A stretch of DNA of 64,000 bases from Sporosarcina aquimarina. GTDB taxonomy: Bacteria; Bacillota; Bacilli; Bacillales_A; Planococcaceae. The DNA lies in the NCBI RefSeq assembly GCF_023715615.1, contig NZ_JAMBOM010000005.1, positions 1 to 64,000 on the forward strand. The letters run 5' to 3'. The position numbers were made by a program, and so were the translations under genes. The notes under the pieces were generated by a model. The model was not told where the DNA came from, made no database searches, and worked only from the letters and a program-made list of their open reading frames with translations. This document shows, one piece after another, positions 17,682 through 27,103 of this stretch. How positions within the stretch are numbered: the stretch's first letter is position 1; every line of letters begins with the position of its first letter.

Positions 17682-17710
17682 AAAAAGCTATCCAAATCGG
17701 ATAGCTTTTT
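17682..17710 (-). terminator. Terminator after the Rieske oxygenase gene
   Basis: 12-bp stem AAAAAGCTATCC / GGATAGCTTTTT with a 5-nt loop, located just after the Rieske gene stop on the minus strand and before the msrA promoter region. Confidence 0.88.
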
Positions 17711-17719
17711 GCAAACCTA

Positions 17720-18694
17720 TTAAGCTGTACCTAGAACGACACCGCATTTTTTCAAATACTGACGATACGCAATGCTGACTCTGTCCGAAACAAGAGATAA
17801 TTCCACTTGTAAATCGAGTGGGAGCTCTTCTGGTTTCTGGTTTTGGACAATTGGTTTATCTTGAGCGAATATCATATCTTGAAACTCTATGATTTCTTCA
17901 TCTGTCTGCCCTGTATCGTAGTTGAACGACAATATTCCATACGCCACGGAATGCGTTTCAGACATCGGACGAACCGTTAGCAAAATCGTCATCAACGTAT
18001 CATTCTCCGCATCTCGCTTCGTAAAACGCACTGTGAGTGGACGAACAATTTCATACGTATAGTACACGTATTTTGCAACTCCAGTTCCATCCGCATCCGG
18101 TTGGAAAATACGGATTTCATCTGAATACATTCTTCCATCTACTTCATTCATTTTATAAGGTTCAATTTCACGGTGTGCCTCTTCACCGAGAAAACCTTGG
18201 TGGACAACAGCTAGATGACCAACATCCAAGAAGTTTTCAACAATTCTTGGTGGAAGTGCTTCTGCTTCCTGGGGACCCCAGATGACACTTCTCCATCCTC
18301 CTGACTCCATTTCTGGATACTTAAAGAACTCAGGTTCATTACCTGCAAGGTTCACCCAAATAAATCCATATTTTTCGATACAGGAGTAGACAACCGCCTT
18401 TGCTTTCTTCGGAATCGATTTGCCTTCAGGTAACTGTGGAATTTTCACACAATCCCCTTCGTCTTCGTACTCCCAGCCATGATATGGACATACAAGACAA
18501 TCATTTTTCACTTCACCGAGTGATAGTGCAGCTCCTCTATGTATACATAAATCCTTAAATGCGTGAACCCCTTTACTATTCCGGAAAATCGCAAGTCGTT
18601 CTCCCATTAAAACAATTTGAATAGGTGCTTCTTGGACATCTTGAGATCGGCAAGCAACGAGCCAATCTTCTTGTAACGCTGTATCTTTCAACAT
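17720..18694 (-). CDS. Rieske non-heme iron oxygenase, alpha subunit (vanillate monooxygenase/PaO-like)
   Basis: About 324 residues from ATG 18694, chosen because GGAAGGGGA lies just upstream; the frame extends to 18829 but without family similarity. The Rieske [2Fe-2S] ligands are CIHRG (about residue 40) and CPYHGWEY (about 60). The mononuclear iron site is ENFLDVGHLAVVH (Asp/His pair, about residue 155). Members hydroxylate or demethylate aromatic or heterocyclic rings and need a reductase, which is not encoded nearby. Divergent from an NCS2 nucleobase permease 184 bp away, so the substrate may be a purine-like or N-methylated heterocycle (inference). Confidence 0.85.
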   Translation of the reverse strand: MLKDTALQEDWLVACRSQDVQEAPIQIVLMGERLAIFRNSKGVHAFKDLCIHRGAALSLGEVKNDCLVCPYHGWEYEDEGDCVKIPQLPEGKSIPKKAKAVVYSCIEKYGFIWVNLAGNEPEFFKYPEMESGGWRSVIWGPQEAEALPPRIVENFLDVGHLAVVHQGFLGEEAHREIEPYKMNEVDGRMYSDEIRIFQPDADGTGVAKYVYYTYEIVRPLTVRFTKRDAENDTLMTILLTVRPMSETHSVAYGILSFNYDTGQTDEEIIEFQDMIFAQDKPIVQNQKPEELPLDLQVELSLVSDRVSIAYRQYLKKCGVVLGTA

Positions 18695-18878
18695 CGATAG
18701 ATCCCCTTCCATTCTCTTAGTTACTCCAAGTGTACGAAAGGAATTCAGTTTGGTCAACCTAAAAATGCGAACTAATTCTATTAAAAATAAATAATTGTTC
18801 GTAATTTGACTGTACAAATCGAATTTCATTCTTTATACTCCAATCTATACCTCAACAAAAACGAACTAAGGAGTGTTC

Positions 18879-20234
18879 ATGTTGTCCAAGAAACGACCAG
18901 ATGGTTTGCTCATCGGTGTTGATGAGAAAGTTAGTTATCCGAAAGCTATCGCACTCGGTTTACAGCACGTACTCGCAATGGATTTGTACATAGCGCCCAT
19001 CATTGTAGCGGGCTTACTATCTTTAAGTACCGAAAATACTTCGTTCTTCGTTCAAATGTGTTTCCTTGCAACTGGACTTGCGACACTCATTCAAACAGGT
19101 TTCGGCTTAAAACTTCCAGTTGTTCAAGGTCCTTCTTATGTACCCATCGGTGCCATTGCTGCAATTGGTGGAAAGCTAGGACTCGGTGCTATTGCAGGAA
19201 GTCTCATTCCTGGAGCCATCATGATTGCACTCCTTGGCTATCCATTAAAAGTTTTCGCAAAAACCGTCCGTAAAATTGTTCCCCCCATCGTTGGAGGAAC
19301 GGTTATCATAATCGTCGGTATTGCATTAATGCCTGTTGGCTTAAACAATATTTACTTTGCAGAAGGTACCATCGGTCAAAACGTAGCAATCGCCTCGATT
19401 TCAGCTGGTGTACTGGTAACGTGTATGGTTCTCGGCAAACGTTTACCTCGATTTGGCTCGTTTTTCCGACTCGTCTCTGTCATCCTTGCAATCGTTGCGG
19501 GATCGATTGCTGCTAGTCTCTTTTATCCAATTGACTTCACTCCGGTGAAAGATGCGGCATGGTTCTCCCTTCCGACACTATTGCCATTTGGAAAACCGGT
19601 ATTCGATATGGGTGCTATCCTCACGATGATGCTTGTATACTTAATTATCCTACTTGAAACGACTGGAACGTGGTTCGTCGTTTCAACGATTACTGAGGAA
19701 GAGTTGGATGAAAAGCGTCTGAACCGTGCTTCGTTCGGTGAAGGACTCGGCTGTTTCGTAGGTTCCCTATTCGGCAGCACACCACTTACTGGCTACTCAT
19801 CGAACGCAGGACTTTTGGCAATCACTGGCGTCGGTAGCCGAATGGTCATCATGGCGAGCGGTTTCATCCTAGTATTACTTGGCTTCATCCCCAAATTGTC
19901 CGCAATCATTATTTGCATCCCGGAATCCGTCATTAACGGGATCTTCGGAATTGTTTGTGTGGCAATTGTCACGAATGGTATGAAAATTATTCAACCGATT
20001 ATAATCGATGACCGAAATATGATCGTCATCGGTGTTCCAATCTTACTGACAATCGCGGTTACCGTGCTTCCGAAAGAAGTGTTAGCAACCGTTCCAAACT
20101 GGGCGAATTACCTGCTTTCTTCTGGGATTTCAGTTGGTGCAATTGCGACAGTGATCCTAAACTTGGTCATTCCAGTGGATAAATCATTAGAACAAAAAAT
20201 ACCTCAATCAGACCAGGTGAATAATACAAATTAG
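18879..20234 (+). CDS. NCS2-family nucleobase permease (xanthine/uracil permease)
   Basis: About 451 residues with a NAT/NCS2 pattern: N-terminal ALGLQHVLAMDLYIAP (the QH motif), VVQGPSYVPIGAI, and in helix 8-10 the regions ETTGTWFVVS and GSTPLTGYSSNAGLLAITG. That resembles the uric acid/xanthine subgroup rather than the uracil one. 14 membrane segments expected. ATG at 18879 has AAGGAG 5 nt upstream. Divergent from the Rieske gene; the shared region suggests co-regulation. No purine riboswitch is visible upstream. Confidence 0.88.
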   Translation: MLSKKRPDGLLIGVDEKVSYPKAIALGLQHVLAMDLYIAPIIVAGLLSLSTENTSFFVQMCFLATGLATLIQTGFGLKLPVVQGPSYVPIGAIAAIGGKLGLGAIAGSLIPGAIMIALLGYPLKVFAKTVRKIVPPIVGGTVIIIVGIALMPVGLNNIYFAEGTIGQNVAIASISAGVLVTCMVLGKRLPRFGSFFRLVSVILAIVAGSIAASLFYPIDFTPVKDAAWFSLPTLLPFGKPVFDMGAILTMMLVYLIILLETTGTWFVVSTITEEELDEKRLNRASFGEGLGCFVGSLFGSTPLTGYSSNAGLLAITGVGSRMVIMASGFILVLLGFIPKLSAIIICIPESVINGIFGIVCVAIVTNGMKIIQPIIIDDRNMIVIGVPILLTIAVTVLPKEVLATVPNWANYLLSSGISVGAIATVILNLVIPVDKSLEQKIPQSDQVNNTN

Positions 20235-20264
20235 AAGACGCTGTGTTGTCCATCCCTATCAAAA

Positions 20265-20298
20265 GACCGCTAATCCGTAACTGATTAGCGGTCCTTTT
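20265..20298 (+). terminator. Terminator after the NCS2 permease gene
   Basis: 11-bp stem GACCGCTAATC / GATTAGCGGTC with a 7-nt loop, followed by CTTTTC, about 30 nt after the stop codon. Confidence 0.85.
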
Positions 20299-20364
20299 CA
20301 TGCACTGATAAGTTGCAGTATATGAAACTATCTTTAGGTTCTAACAGCGGCCTTCTACATGTTT

Positions 20365-20895
20365 CTATACTTTTTTAGGTTCGCTCAACTTTCCTCTTCT
20401 GATAAAATCCCAAAAGCCACATAAACACAACAATAGACCAAAAATCGCAATAAAAACAACAGGGGAAATGATTCTAGTAAAACTAAAACCGATCATCATA
20501 AAACCGACAATTAAATAGTGATGAACCGCATGTAAGTGGTACGTGTCCTGTTCAGAATGCCATGCTCGAAAGTATCCTTGTAATAATCCAAGGGTGACTT
20601 GCAACGGAAGCACAATATACGGAAGGTATTCGTACGAGTTCTTGATCAAGCCAATAAGTACGTACACAATTCCCATACCTGCATAAATAATAAATACGTA
20701 TGATTGTTCCTTATTCTTCTTTGTCTGATAGATTCGGTACCCCCATGCAGCCGAAAAAGAAAATGTTGCGAAAAACCAAGCGAATAATGTAAACGTCAAA
20801 GATACTTGCTTTAGCCAAATGATATAATATGGGAAAATAACAACTTGCCCCACTGTAACAACAAGCGGTAGATACCGTACACTTTTAGAATTCAT
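20365..20895 (-). CDS. Integral membrane protein of unknown function
   Basis: About 176 residues with five or six hydrophobic segments, a basic loop (QTKKNKEQ) and a His-rich loop HSEQDTYHLHAVHH near residue 120. The start ATG 20895 has AAGGAG 6 nt upstream; an in-frame GTG sits 15 nt earlier. It follows the FAD oxidoreductase gene by 11 nt, so the two are probably co-transcribed. I do not recognise the family. Confidence 0.65.
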   Translation of the reverse strand: MNSKSVRYLPLVVTVGQVVIFPYYIIWLKQVSLTFTLFAWFFATFSFSAAWGYRIYQTKKNKEQSYVFIIYAGMGIVYVLIGLIKNSYEYLPYIVLPLQVTLGLLQGYFRAWHSEQDTYHLHAVHHYLIVGFMMIGFSFTRIISPVVFIAIFGLLLCLCGFWDFIRRGKLSEPKKV

Positions 20896-20906
20896 ACTGT
20901 GCTCCT

Positions 20907-22376
20907 TCACTTAAGGTAGTGCTCATAAAACATATTCTGGAAGACGCTATTTGGATCTTTACGTAATTTTTCTTCCACAAATTCTTCCCACCCCGGGTAA
21001 GAATCCCTAAATTGCTTTTTCGTTTGATACCGATAATAAGGCAAATAATAGGTTCCTCCGTGTTCGAGCGTTAGGCGGGTCCAGTTCTGGATGAGTGTCG
21101 TGGCGTTAGCAATCTCATCTTCCTTGAGTCCATGCTGGATTAATACAACCAAACCTAACATATCCTCTTTCGCATAATTCAATGTCGTGACTTCGTCTTT
21201 AGCCGCGTAGCGAACCGTAATATTATGAACTTTAAAATCCTCACTTCTGTCGTTCGATGGGATTATTTGCTTTAAATCATTTATGTAGTCTCCATAGGCA
21301 TGAATTGGAACAAAAAATTCTTGCAACACTTCGACTCTCCCTGGTTTCGTATATTCCATAAATGTGGATTCCGAGCGCATTACATTGTTCCGCGTAATTT
21401 CTTTTCCATCAAGAGAACCAATATAAAGCTTTTGTGTTCCCCAAAACAAATCTTCCAAAGCCCCACCCTGACGCCCTACATCAAGTGCTATCTTACTTAG
21501 CCGAACACCTTGTTCTTTTTTGAGTACCGTTTTATGATCCTGTTTTTCTGTGTAATCGTAATTGACAACAACCATTTCGTCTAAAAAGGTACTAGGAGCT
21601 ACACTTACTCTGGCATAGTGCATCGCTGTGTTCCGATGGGTCAATAATTCGTTAAAATAGGTCTCATACTGATCTGTTTTCAATTGTTCTGTATGAATCG
21701 TGTATATGTCATTTTCCGTTAATTCCAGTGTCACATCTAATATCACACCAAACAATCCATATCCGCCAAATACATACTTCATCCAGTCATCTGGGTCATC
21801 CCGGGTTATGGTCTTGATCTCTCCTGAAGGGGTTAATAAGGTCATTTCCTTCACGGTTTCCGCCATCGAACCAAAACGGATATCCCGCCCGTGCGCATTT
21901 ACAGAAAGAGAACCACCTATTGTAAAAATAGATTGGGATTGAGTTACTTTCAAGGCTAACCCATGAGGCTGTATGGCCTCTTGGACATCTTCCCATGAGG
22001 CTCCTGCCTCTACACGAATTGTTTTTTGTTGTTCATCAATCTCCAATATTCGGTTAAAAGTGCGCATATCCAGAACGACACCATCTTTGTAATACGTATG
22101 ACCACCTTGCGAATGCTGTAATCCGGCAACCGAGATTTTCTGTCCATCTTTGTTTGCTTCTTTGACAATCCTTTGCAGATCCTGTCGGTTTTCCGCCTTA
22201 ACGATTCGTTCAACGCGTTGAGGAAGAAGTCCGGTATAATCTGTTACTAAACTACCTTGTGAGAGCCCATATTTCCTTTTCTCTATCGGGATGTTCCATA
22301 AAACGACAGCCACAAAAACAACAACTAGACTTCCTAAAAACCATGGTTTTTTAAGTAACTCCATTAACCTTTGCAT
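20907..22376 (-). CDS. Membrane-anchored FAD-binding oxidoreductase (FAD_binding_4, aldonolactone-oxidase-like)
   Basis: About 489 residues. An N-terminal anchor (PWFLGSLVVVFVAVVLWNI) precedes a PCMH-type FAD domain: ISVAGLQHSQGGHTY near residue 95, then TIGGSLSVNAHGRD near 165 and FGGYGLFGVILDVTLEL near 210. The order resembles sugar-lactone oxidases and DprE1-like enzymes. The start is ATG 22376 with AAAAGGGG upstream; the longer frame to 22475 is unlikely. The catalytic domain probably lies outside the membrane or on its surface. Substrate unknown. Confidence 0.8.
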   Translation of the reverse strand: MQRLMELLKKPWFLGSLVVVFVAVVLWNIPIEKRKYGLSQGSLVTDYTGLLPQRVERIVKAENRQDLQRIVKEANKDGQKISVAGLQHSQGGHTYYKDGVVLDMRTFNRILEIDEQQKTIRVEAGASWEDVQEAIQPHGLALKVTQSQSIFTIGGSLSVNAHGRDIRFGSMAETVKEMTLLTPSGEIKTITRDDPDDWMKYVFGGYGLFGVILDVTLELTENDIYTIHTEQLKTDQYETYFNELLTHRNTAMHYARVSVAPSTFLDEMVVVNYDYTEKQDHKTVLKKEQGVRLSKIALDVGRQGGALEDLFWGTQKLYIGSLDGKEITRNNVMRSESTFMEYTKPGRVEVLQEFFVPIHAYGDYINDLKQIIPSNDRSEDFKVHNITVRYAAKDEVTTLNYAKEDMLGLVVLIQHGLKEDEIANATTLIQNWTRLTLEHGGTYYLPYYRYQTKKQFRDSYPGWEEFVEEKLRKDPNSVFQNMFYEHYLK

Positions 22377-22475
22377 AGTAACCCCTTTTATTGTCATGTT
22401 GTGAATTTTCATAGTTTTAATTTTATTATACAATGCAGCAACAGAAAAGAATCTTATATTTTTTTCTACTGTCAA

Positions 22476-22951
22476 AAGGAAGACAACTCTCCAACTACAG
22501 GATCGGTGTCATTTTTCAATTTATAATGTGCAATTAAATATCTCGTCTTCCATAATTAGCTCCCGTTTGTTTAAGTATTCATCCCCACAAATCTTCAAAC
22601 GCTAAAGAGGGAATATAAGGAAGCAAGATAAAGGGAAACGTAGACAGTCTTACGATAAAGTCTAGTGTACCTATTCCTCCGTCAACACTCCTACTAGATC
22701 CTCTACGTTTTACTCTATCGCCCGATTAAAAATTAAACTTCGTTCCATCAAAAGTTTGTTTGCACCGCTTTATTCATCTGAATAATCAAACATCGTACAC
22801 ATTTCCGTCACATTTTAACAGCAAATTAGAAGCTCCCCAAGAACCGACATACTTTTCATTCCGCATTAGATATGATGAACAAGTTGCTTCTATACTTACA
22901 AGAAATTTACTACATGATTTGAAGCGTAATCTATATTACGGGGGCGTAGAA
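22476..22951. other. 476-bp intergenic region with one long inverted repeat
   Basis: At about 22634-22713 the outer arms AAACGTAGA / TCTACGTTT and inner arms TCTAGT / ACTAGA could form a long interrupted stem. There is no T-run, so it is not an ordinary terminator. The rest shows nothing recognisable. Confidence 0.4.
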
Positions 22952-23116
22952 ATGTATAAAGCGGGCAAAATGAACTTACTGTTGTTGAGAATTAAGGTAA
23001 AACGAAAAGTCATGTATAAAAAAGCAGAACACTTAGGATTCACACATCCAAGTGTTGTCGAATGCAGTCATGAACTGGATATCTTATTGAACAGAGTGCA
23101 AGGGATTTGTTCATAA
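22952..23116 (+). CDS. Spo0E-family aspartyl-phosphate phosphatase (small)
   Basis: 54 residues from ATG 22952. The C-terminal pattern HLGFTHPSVVECSHELDILLNRVQ matches the Spo0E-like signature, including the S-x-E-L-D catalytic motif (SHELD). Family members dephosphorylate Spo0A~P and so delay sporulation. The predicted basic helix LLLLRIKVKRKVMYKK would form the first arm of the two-helix hairpin. RBS is weak (GGGGGCG) and an in-frame ATG at 22970 is possible. A larger open frame from 22760 covers it, but that upstream part has no family similarity. A strong terminator follows. Confidence 0.7.
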   Translation: MYKAGKMNLLLLRIKVKRKVMYKKAEHLGFTHPSVVECSHELDILLNRVQGICS

Positions 23117-23157
23117 CTATAGAATATGAATCAACGGTATTAAAAGATATTCAAACA

Positions 23158-23194
23158 AAAAAGACAGGTCCAGAGTTTTTCGGACCTGTCTTTT
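23158..23194 (+). terminator. Terminator after the Spo0E-like gene
   Basis: 12-bp stem AAGACAGGTCC / GGACCTGTCTT with a T-rich loop and TTTT tail; it could also work on the minus strand. Confidence 0.85.
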
Positions 23195-23527
23195 CATATT
23201 TCAACAAACTTAATGATGATTATAAAAACCCGTCCAAACTCGATAACCAAGCAAAAATTGCTGTTCAGAAAAGTTACATATTCGTGAGTTACTTTCTTAA
23301 TCCTATAATCTAAATGGCTTTGAAAAAGAATGGATTGGACTAGGTATAATCCTCAATATACGCAGTTGCTGCCATTCTGCAAGTGCTCTGTTAGGTTTCT
23401 CTTTAATTGCTAAGTGCAAAAAACTTCCATGATTGTTCATCATACATCTAACATTAATTCCTTTTTTAAGCTTAATCACAGTAGACATGGGTAAAATGAA
23501 TGTATATAGAAAGGATGAGCAAAGAAG

Positions 23528-24439
23528 ATGGACTATGACTGCATTATCATAGGCGGGGGACCGGCAGGATTAAACGCCGCACTTGTCCTAGGGAGAGCTC
23601 GTAGAAATGTTATTTTATTCGATAGTAATGAAGCCCGTAACCATGTCGTCCGAGAATCGCACGGATTTTTAACACGTGATGGAATCCAACCGGCAAAATT
23701 ACGTCAGCTCGCATTGCAAGAATTGAAAGCCTATCCTACCATTCAAGTAAAACCTGAAAAAGCACTCTCTATTGAACGCATTTCAGCATCAAATTACGAA
23801 GTAACCACAGAATCCAATAACGTATATAAAAGCACTAAAATCTTACTGGCAACCGGCTTAAAAGATGAACAGCCGAATGTACCGGGCATTGAACGATTTT
23901 ATGGGACAAGCTTGTTTAGCTGCCCGTACTGTGATGGCTGGGAAGTTCGCGATCAGCCTCTTGCCGTCATTGCGGACAAAAATGTCTATAAGCTTGCAAA
24001 AGAGGTTTTTACATGGAGTCGCGATCTCATTGTGTTCACTAACGGAGAAGGACGACTCGAACTAGACGAAAGGGAGAGTCTGGAAACACGCGGTATTAAA
24101 GTTGTGGAAGATATTCTTTCCGGGCTTGAAGGCACAAACGGTCAACTTGAACGCGTGCGTCTAGAAGACGGCACGCTGATTGACCGATCATATGGTTTCG
24201 TTACTCCCCTGTGGTCGCACCCTAACCGTTTTGCCGAACTACTCGGCTGTAAAATGAACAAATACGGAGGAATTCAAACGGACGAATATGGACGTACAAA
24301 TGTATGGAACGTATACGCCGCAGGTGATGCGGCAAATATCGTCCCTGCACAGCTTATTGTAGCAGCAGGCAGTGGAAGTGCGGCGGCAATTGGCATAAAC
24401 GGAGATTTAACGAACGAATTATTCGATCAAACAAACTAG
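23528..24439 (+). CDS. Thioredoxin-reductase-like NAD(P)/FAD oxidoreductase
   Basis: 303 residues. N-terminal FAD motif IIGGGPAGLNAALVLG at residue 7; redox pair CPYCDGWE near residue 136 in the TrxB position; C-terminal FAD motif VYAAGDAAN near residue 262. The NADPH-binding segment lacks a clear GGGxSA (VIADKNVYKLAKE there), which also occurs in the ferredoxin-type or NAD(P)-independent members of this family, so thioredoxin may not be the substrate. Start ATG with GGATGAGC upstream. Monocistronic. Confidence 0.82.
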   Translation: MDYDCIIIGGGPAGLNAALVLGRARRNVILFDSNEARNHVVRESHGFLTRDGIQPAKLRQLALQELKAYPTIQVKPEKALSIERISASNYEVTTESNNVYKSTKILLATGLKDEQPNVPGIERFYGTSLFSCPYCDGWEVRDQPLAVIADKNVYKLAKEVFTWSRDLIVFTNGEGRLELDERESLETRGIKVVEDILSGLEGTNGQLERVRLEDGTLIDRSYGFVTPLWSHPNRFAELLGCKMNKYGGIQTDEYGRTNVWNVYAAGDAANIVPAQLIVAAGSGSAAAIGINGDLTNELFDQTN

Positions 24440-24497
24440 CATATATATCTTATTTAAGTGCTTAATACAAAAAACTTTCACTTTAGAGAACCTATTG

Positions 24498-24523
24498 CAA
24501 AAAGACACTGCATAAAGCAGTGC
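24498..24523 (-). terminator. Terminator after the LD-carboxypeptidase gene
   Basis: Stem CACTGC / GCAGTG with a TTTAT loop followed on the minus strand by TCTTTTTGC. Confidence 0.7.
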
Positions 24524-24548
24524 CCAGTTTGAGAGATTGTTTGTCACG

Positions 24549-25514
24549 TTAGAACTTTGTCAATTCGATTGAACAATCCGCACTATTCAAAACTACTTCG
24601 CCACCGATTGGGAAAGTGAACATCGGTTGTGTATGACCGAAATCGACGTCATAGAGCACCGGTATGTTTTGGAGAATTGGGAGTTTATCGAGGATATAGT
24701 GGATTTGCTCATTGGAAACCTTGGATCCCCTTTGAAACCGCCCTATTACCAGTCCACGGATTTCACCTGCGACCTGGAGCAGCGAAGTCAAATCCCGTGC
24801 AAACGTCTCGGGTATCGTCATTTCATCATCTTCTATGAATAAAATTGAATCGCTTAAATCAGGCATATACTCCGTTCCTTGCAACAGGTTCAACGTACAT
24901 AAATTTGCGCCAAAGATTCGCCCCTGGGCCGTTCCTTTGTTATAAACCTTCCATTCAGTCGGTTCAAACATTCGATTTTCCTGATCCAAGTACCATGAAT
25001 CATCGCTCCATTGTTCAGAAGGTGTGAGCGAAAAATGCTCCTCTTGCATAAGACACTTTTTAAAGAACTCTGTCTGCCAGTCTCGGCCAATATCCATCGA
25101 AAAGCTTGAAAAATGAGGTCCTGAATACGTGACCATCCCTGTTTTAGCCGTAATCGCTGACGCAATTGCAGTAATGTCACTATATCCACAAAATACTTTG
25201 GGGTTGTTTTTGATCAGTTCGTAATCCAGATACGGCAGCAATTCATTGCTATTAAACCCGCCAATGACTGTTAGAATTCCTTTGACGGCAGGATCTCTGA
25301 ACGCTTCATGGACATCCTCGATTCGGTGTTCAATCGAAGCGGAGTGATGAAGATCCGATTCAAACGCGTACGTACCGAACGTGACCTTGAACCCAAGTGC
25401 TTCTAATCGTTCGGTTGCGCTCTTCACTCCATCTTTAGATAATATGGCACCACTTCGACTCGGCGCGACAATACGAATCTCATCACCAATTTGTAATTTA
25501 GCAGGAACAATCAT
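24549..25514 (-). CDS. LD-carboxypeptidase family (peptidase S66, MccF-like)
   Basis: 321 residues. The serine nucleophile lies in FCGYSDITAI near residue 113. Glu and His of the Ser-Glu-His triad are plausibly E in LFIEDDE (about 230) and H in VDFGHTQPM (about 298). N-terminal GDEIRIVAPSRSG is typical. The family includes murein LD-carboxypeptidases that trim tetrapeptide stems and MccF, which inactivates microcin C7-type toxins. Size and the FIEDDE motif fit the MccF-like subgroup; which role applies here is not certain. Confidence 0.85.
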   Translation of the reverse strand: MIVPAKLQIGDEIRIVAPSRSGAILSKDGVKSATERLEALGFKVTFGTYAFESDLHHSASIEHRIEDVHEAFRDPAVKGILTVIGGFNSNELLPYLDYELIKNNPKVFCGYSDITAIASAITAKTGMVTYSGPHFSSFSMDIGRDWQTEFFKKCLMQEEHFSLTPSEQWSDDSWYLDQENRMFEPTEWKVYNKGTAQGRIFGANLCTLNLLQGTEYMPDLSDSILFIEDDEMTIPETFARDLTSLLQVAGEIRGLVIGRFQRGSKVSNEQIHYILDKLPILQNIPVLYDVDFGHTQPMFTFPIGGEVVLNSADCSIELTKF

Positions 25515-25587
25515 TGGATCACAACCTTTTCATCTAGTGTCAAACTGTTTTGATTAATCATAGAACAATGAACAAACGGGGTCAAAT

Positions 25588-25618
25588 TAAAACAGGCACC
25601 CTTTGAAGGATGCCTGTT
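25588..25618 (-). terminator. Terminator after the TipA-like regulator gene
   Basis: Stem AACAGGCA(T)CC / GG(G)TGCCTGTT followed on the minus strand by TTTAATTTG, immediately after the stop codon. Confidence 0.75.
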
Positions 25619-25623
25619 CATTT

Positions 25624-26349
25624 CTAGCTATTTCGTTGTGCGTATTCTTTCATCGCATCGCGCATGAAGTTCGCGAGCCCTTGGCCAAACTGATCAATGT
25701 TCGTTGTGAACCGTTCGTCGGCAACATACATCTCCCCAAGGCCTTCAAATGCTTCCATTGAGTACGTACCAATCGTATTCAAAAACTGGTACCATTCACC
25801 GATTGCTTTTTGTGCTTCCTCAGAATTCGCTGGGAGATGTCGCACTTCAGCAAGACGTCGATAGATCGCATTCATCTTTTCCTGTTGTTCCCCACCGAAC
25901 TGTTGCAACTTCTTGTTCGTTTCATCCACAACTCCATCCCCCCACTGGTCTCTCGCTTCCAGTTCATAAGGATTTTCACTAAAGTCGAATCCTTTAAATC
26001 GTTCTTCTCGTGTCATCGTCACTTCACCCTTTCCTTCTTTTATGGTTTGTTCAATCGTTCGTATCATGTCGTCGAGTTGAGACCGCTTCTGATGAAGCAT
26101 CTGTCGCTGACTAACTAACGCTTCAAGTCGATTGAATGATGGATTGGACAGTATTTCTTTGATTTGTTTTAACGAAAAACCAAGTGCTCTGTAAAACAAA
26201 ATCTGTTGGAGCTCAGCAAGATTTTCGTCAGAATAAACCCGATATCCCGCTTCTGTCGTTTCTGCGGGTTTCAGTAATCCTAGTTCATCATAGTGATGCA
26301 ACGTTCGGACACTCACACCTGATAATGCTGCTACTTCTTTCACTTTCAT
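25624..26349 (-). CDS. MerR-family regulator with a TipAS antibiotic-recognition domain
   Basis: 241 residues. Residues 1-70 form a MerR winged-helix domain (KVKEVAALSGVSVRTLHHYDELGLL). A coiled-coil linker (RLEALVSQRQMLHQKRSQLDDMIRTIEQTI) leads to a TipAS-type domain from about residue 115 (RFKGFDFSENPYELEARDQWGD). TipA-like proteins bind thiopeptide or other drugs and activate efflux genes and themselves. GGAGG precedes ATG. No multidrug pump is next to it; the MFS pump at 28.7 kb is a possible but unproven target. Confidence 0.88.
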   Translation of the reverse strand: MKVKEVAALSGVSVRTLHHYDELGLLKPAETTEAGYRVYSDENLAELQQILFYRALGFSLKQIKEILSNPSFNRLEALVSQRQMLHQKRSQLDDMIRTIEQTIKEGKGEVTMTREERFKGFDFSENPYELEARDQWGDGVVDETNKKLQQFGGEQQEKMNAIYRRLAEVRHLPANSEEAQKAIGEWYQFLNTIGTYSMEAFEGLGEMYVADERFTTNIDQFGQGLANFMRDAMKEYAQRNS

Positions 26350-26452
26350 ACCCAGCCTCCTTTCATACTTTCAGTGTAAAGGCTGACGTAACGTAAGAGT
26401 CAACTAGAAAAAATAGACCGCTTATTTTTAGAAGCATCCTACCTGTTCCGAT

Positions 26453-26770
26453 TCATATTCCAGCATACAAAAATCCGAGTCCGACTAATACGGAAAGGGT
26501 GAGAAGTACTCTCCCCCCGAGTGCCTCCCGTTTTACAAAACTAATTGCTAAACCACCAATAGCGCTAATTCCCAGTGCTGCAGCAATTGACTTTCGTATA
26601 GTTTCCCCTTCTGGAAACGAAGTGAATGTTATGTATGCAATGAGTAGTCCGAGTACAGTATTCATGACACGAATTCCTAAATTCAAGTTGAATTGCTTCG
26701 TATACATTAACCCTTGAAGGAGCACCCCCGCTGCACCGAGAGCGATGAAAATGATTAATAATATTCCCAT
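26453..26770 (-). CDS. Small integral membrane protein of unknown function
   Basis: About 105 residues with four hydrophobic segments (GILLIIFIALGAAGVLLQG, VMNTVLGLLIAYITF, IAAALGISAIGGLAISF, VLLTLSVLVGLGFLYAGI). Start at ATG 26770, which has AGGAG 8 nt upstream. No motif or neighbour gives a function. Confidence 0.6.
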   Translation of the reverse strand: MGILLIIFIALGAAGVLLQGLMYTKQFNLNLGIRVMNTVLGLLIAYITFTSFPEGETIRKSIAAALGISAIGGLAISFVKREALGGRVLLTLSVLVGLGFLYAGI

Positions 26771-27103
26771 GTGAAAACTCCTTTCCATGCGTAGCTAGTG
26801 TACTTCCTCATTTCGTTCTTTCCCTATTGTGAAAGTTCGCTAACCTTCTCTTCCCAATTTACTAATTTACATTAGAATAAGCTTCAACGCCTTTCAGCTA
26901 CAAACACTCTACCAAGAGTAGTGACCAAGCAAAATAGGCGTCTTGTTTTAATTAAACAGCAACTCTCAAAATAAGCGGGGATGTCCAAGAAAATCCACAG
27001 ATTCACTATCGTTTAAAGCAATGAGCGTTTCAGGACTTGTCACTGCACTCAGCTGGTTCATTACAGTATACTTGGGGTAGATTGTTTCATAGAGGTGAAT
27101 TGG
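26771..27103. other. Intergenic region of about 330 bp, nothing recognised
   Basis: It holds the promoter regions of the flanking divergent genes. A short inverted repeat TTGTTTTAATTAAACA lies near 26943. No RNA element or gene was seen. Confidence 0.4.

Noticed and set aside
18695..18878. Purine riboswitch before the NCS2 permease
   Set aside because: No three-way junction with the TATA...AAGAG loops typical of xpt/pbuG leaders could be found.
23303..23488. 61-codon minus-strand ORF before the thioredoxin-reductase-like gene
   Set aside because: No ribosome binding site, no family resemblance, AT-rich intergenic composition.
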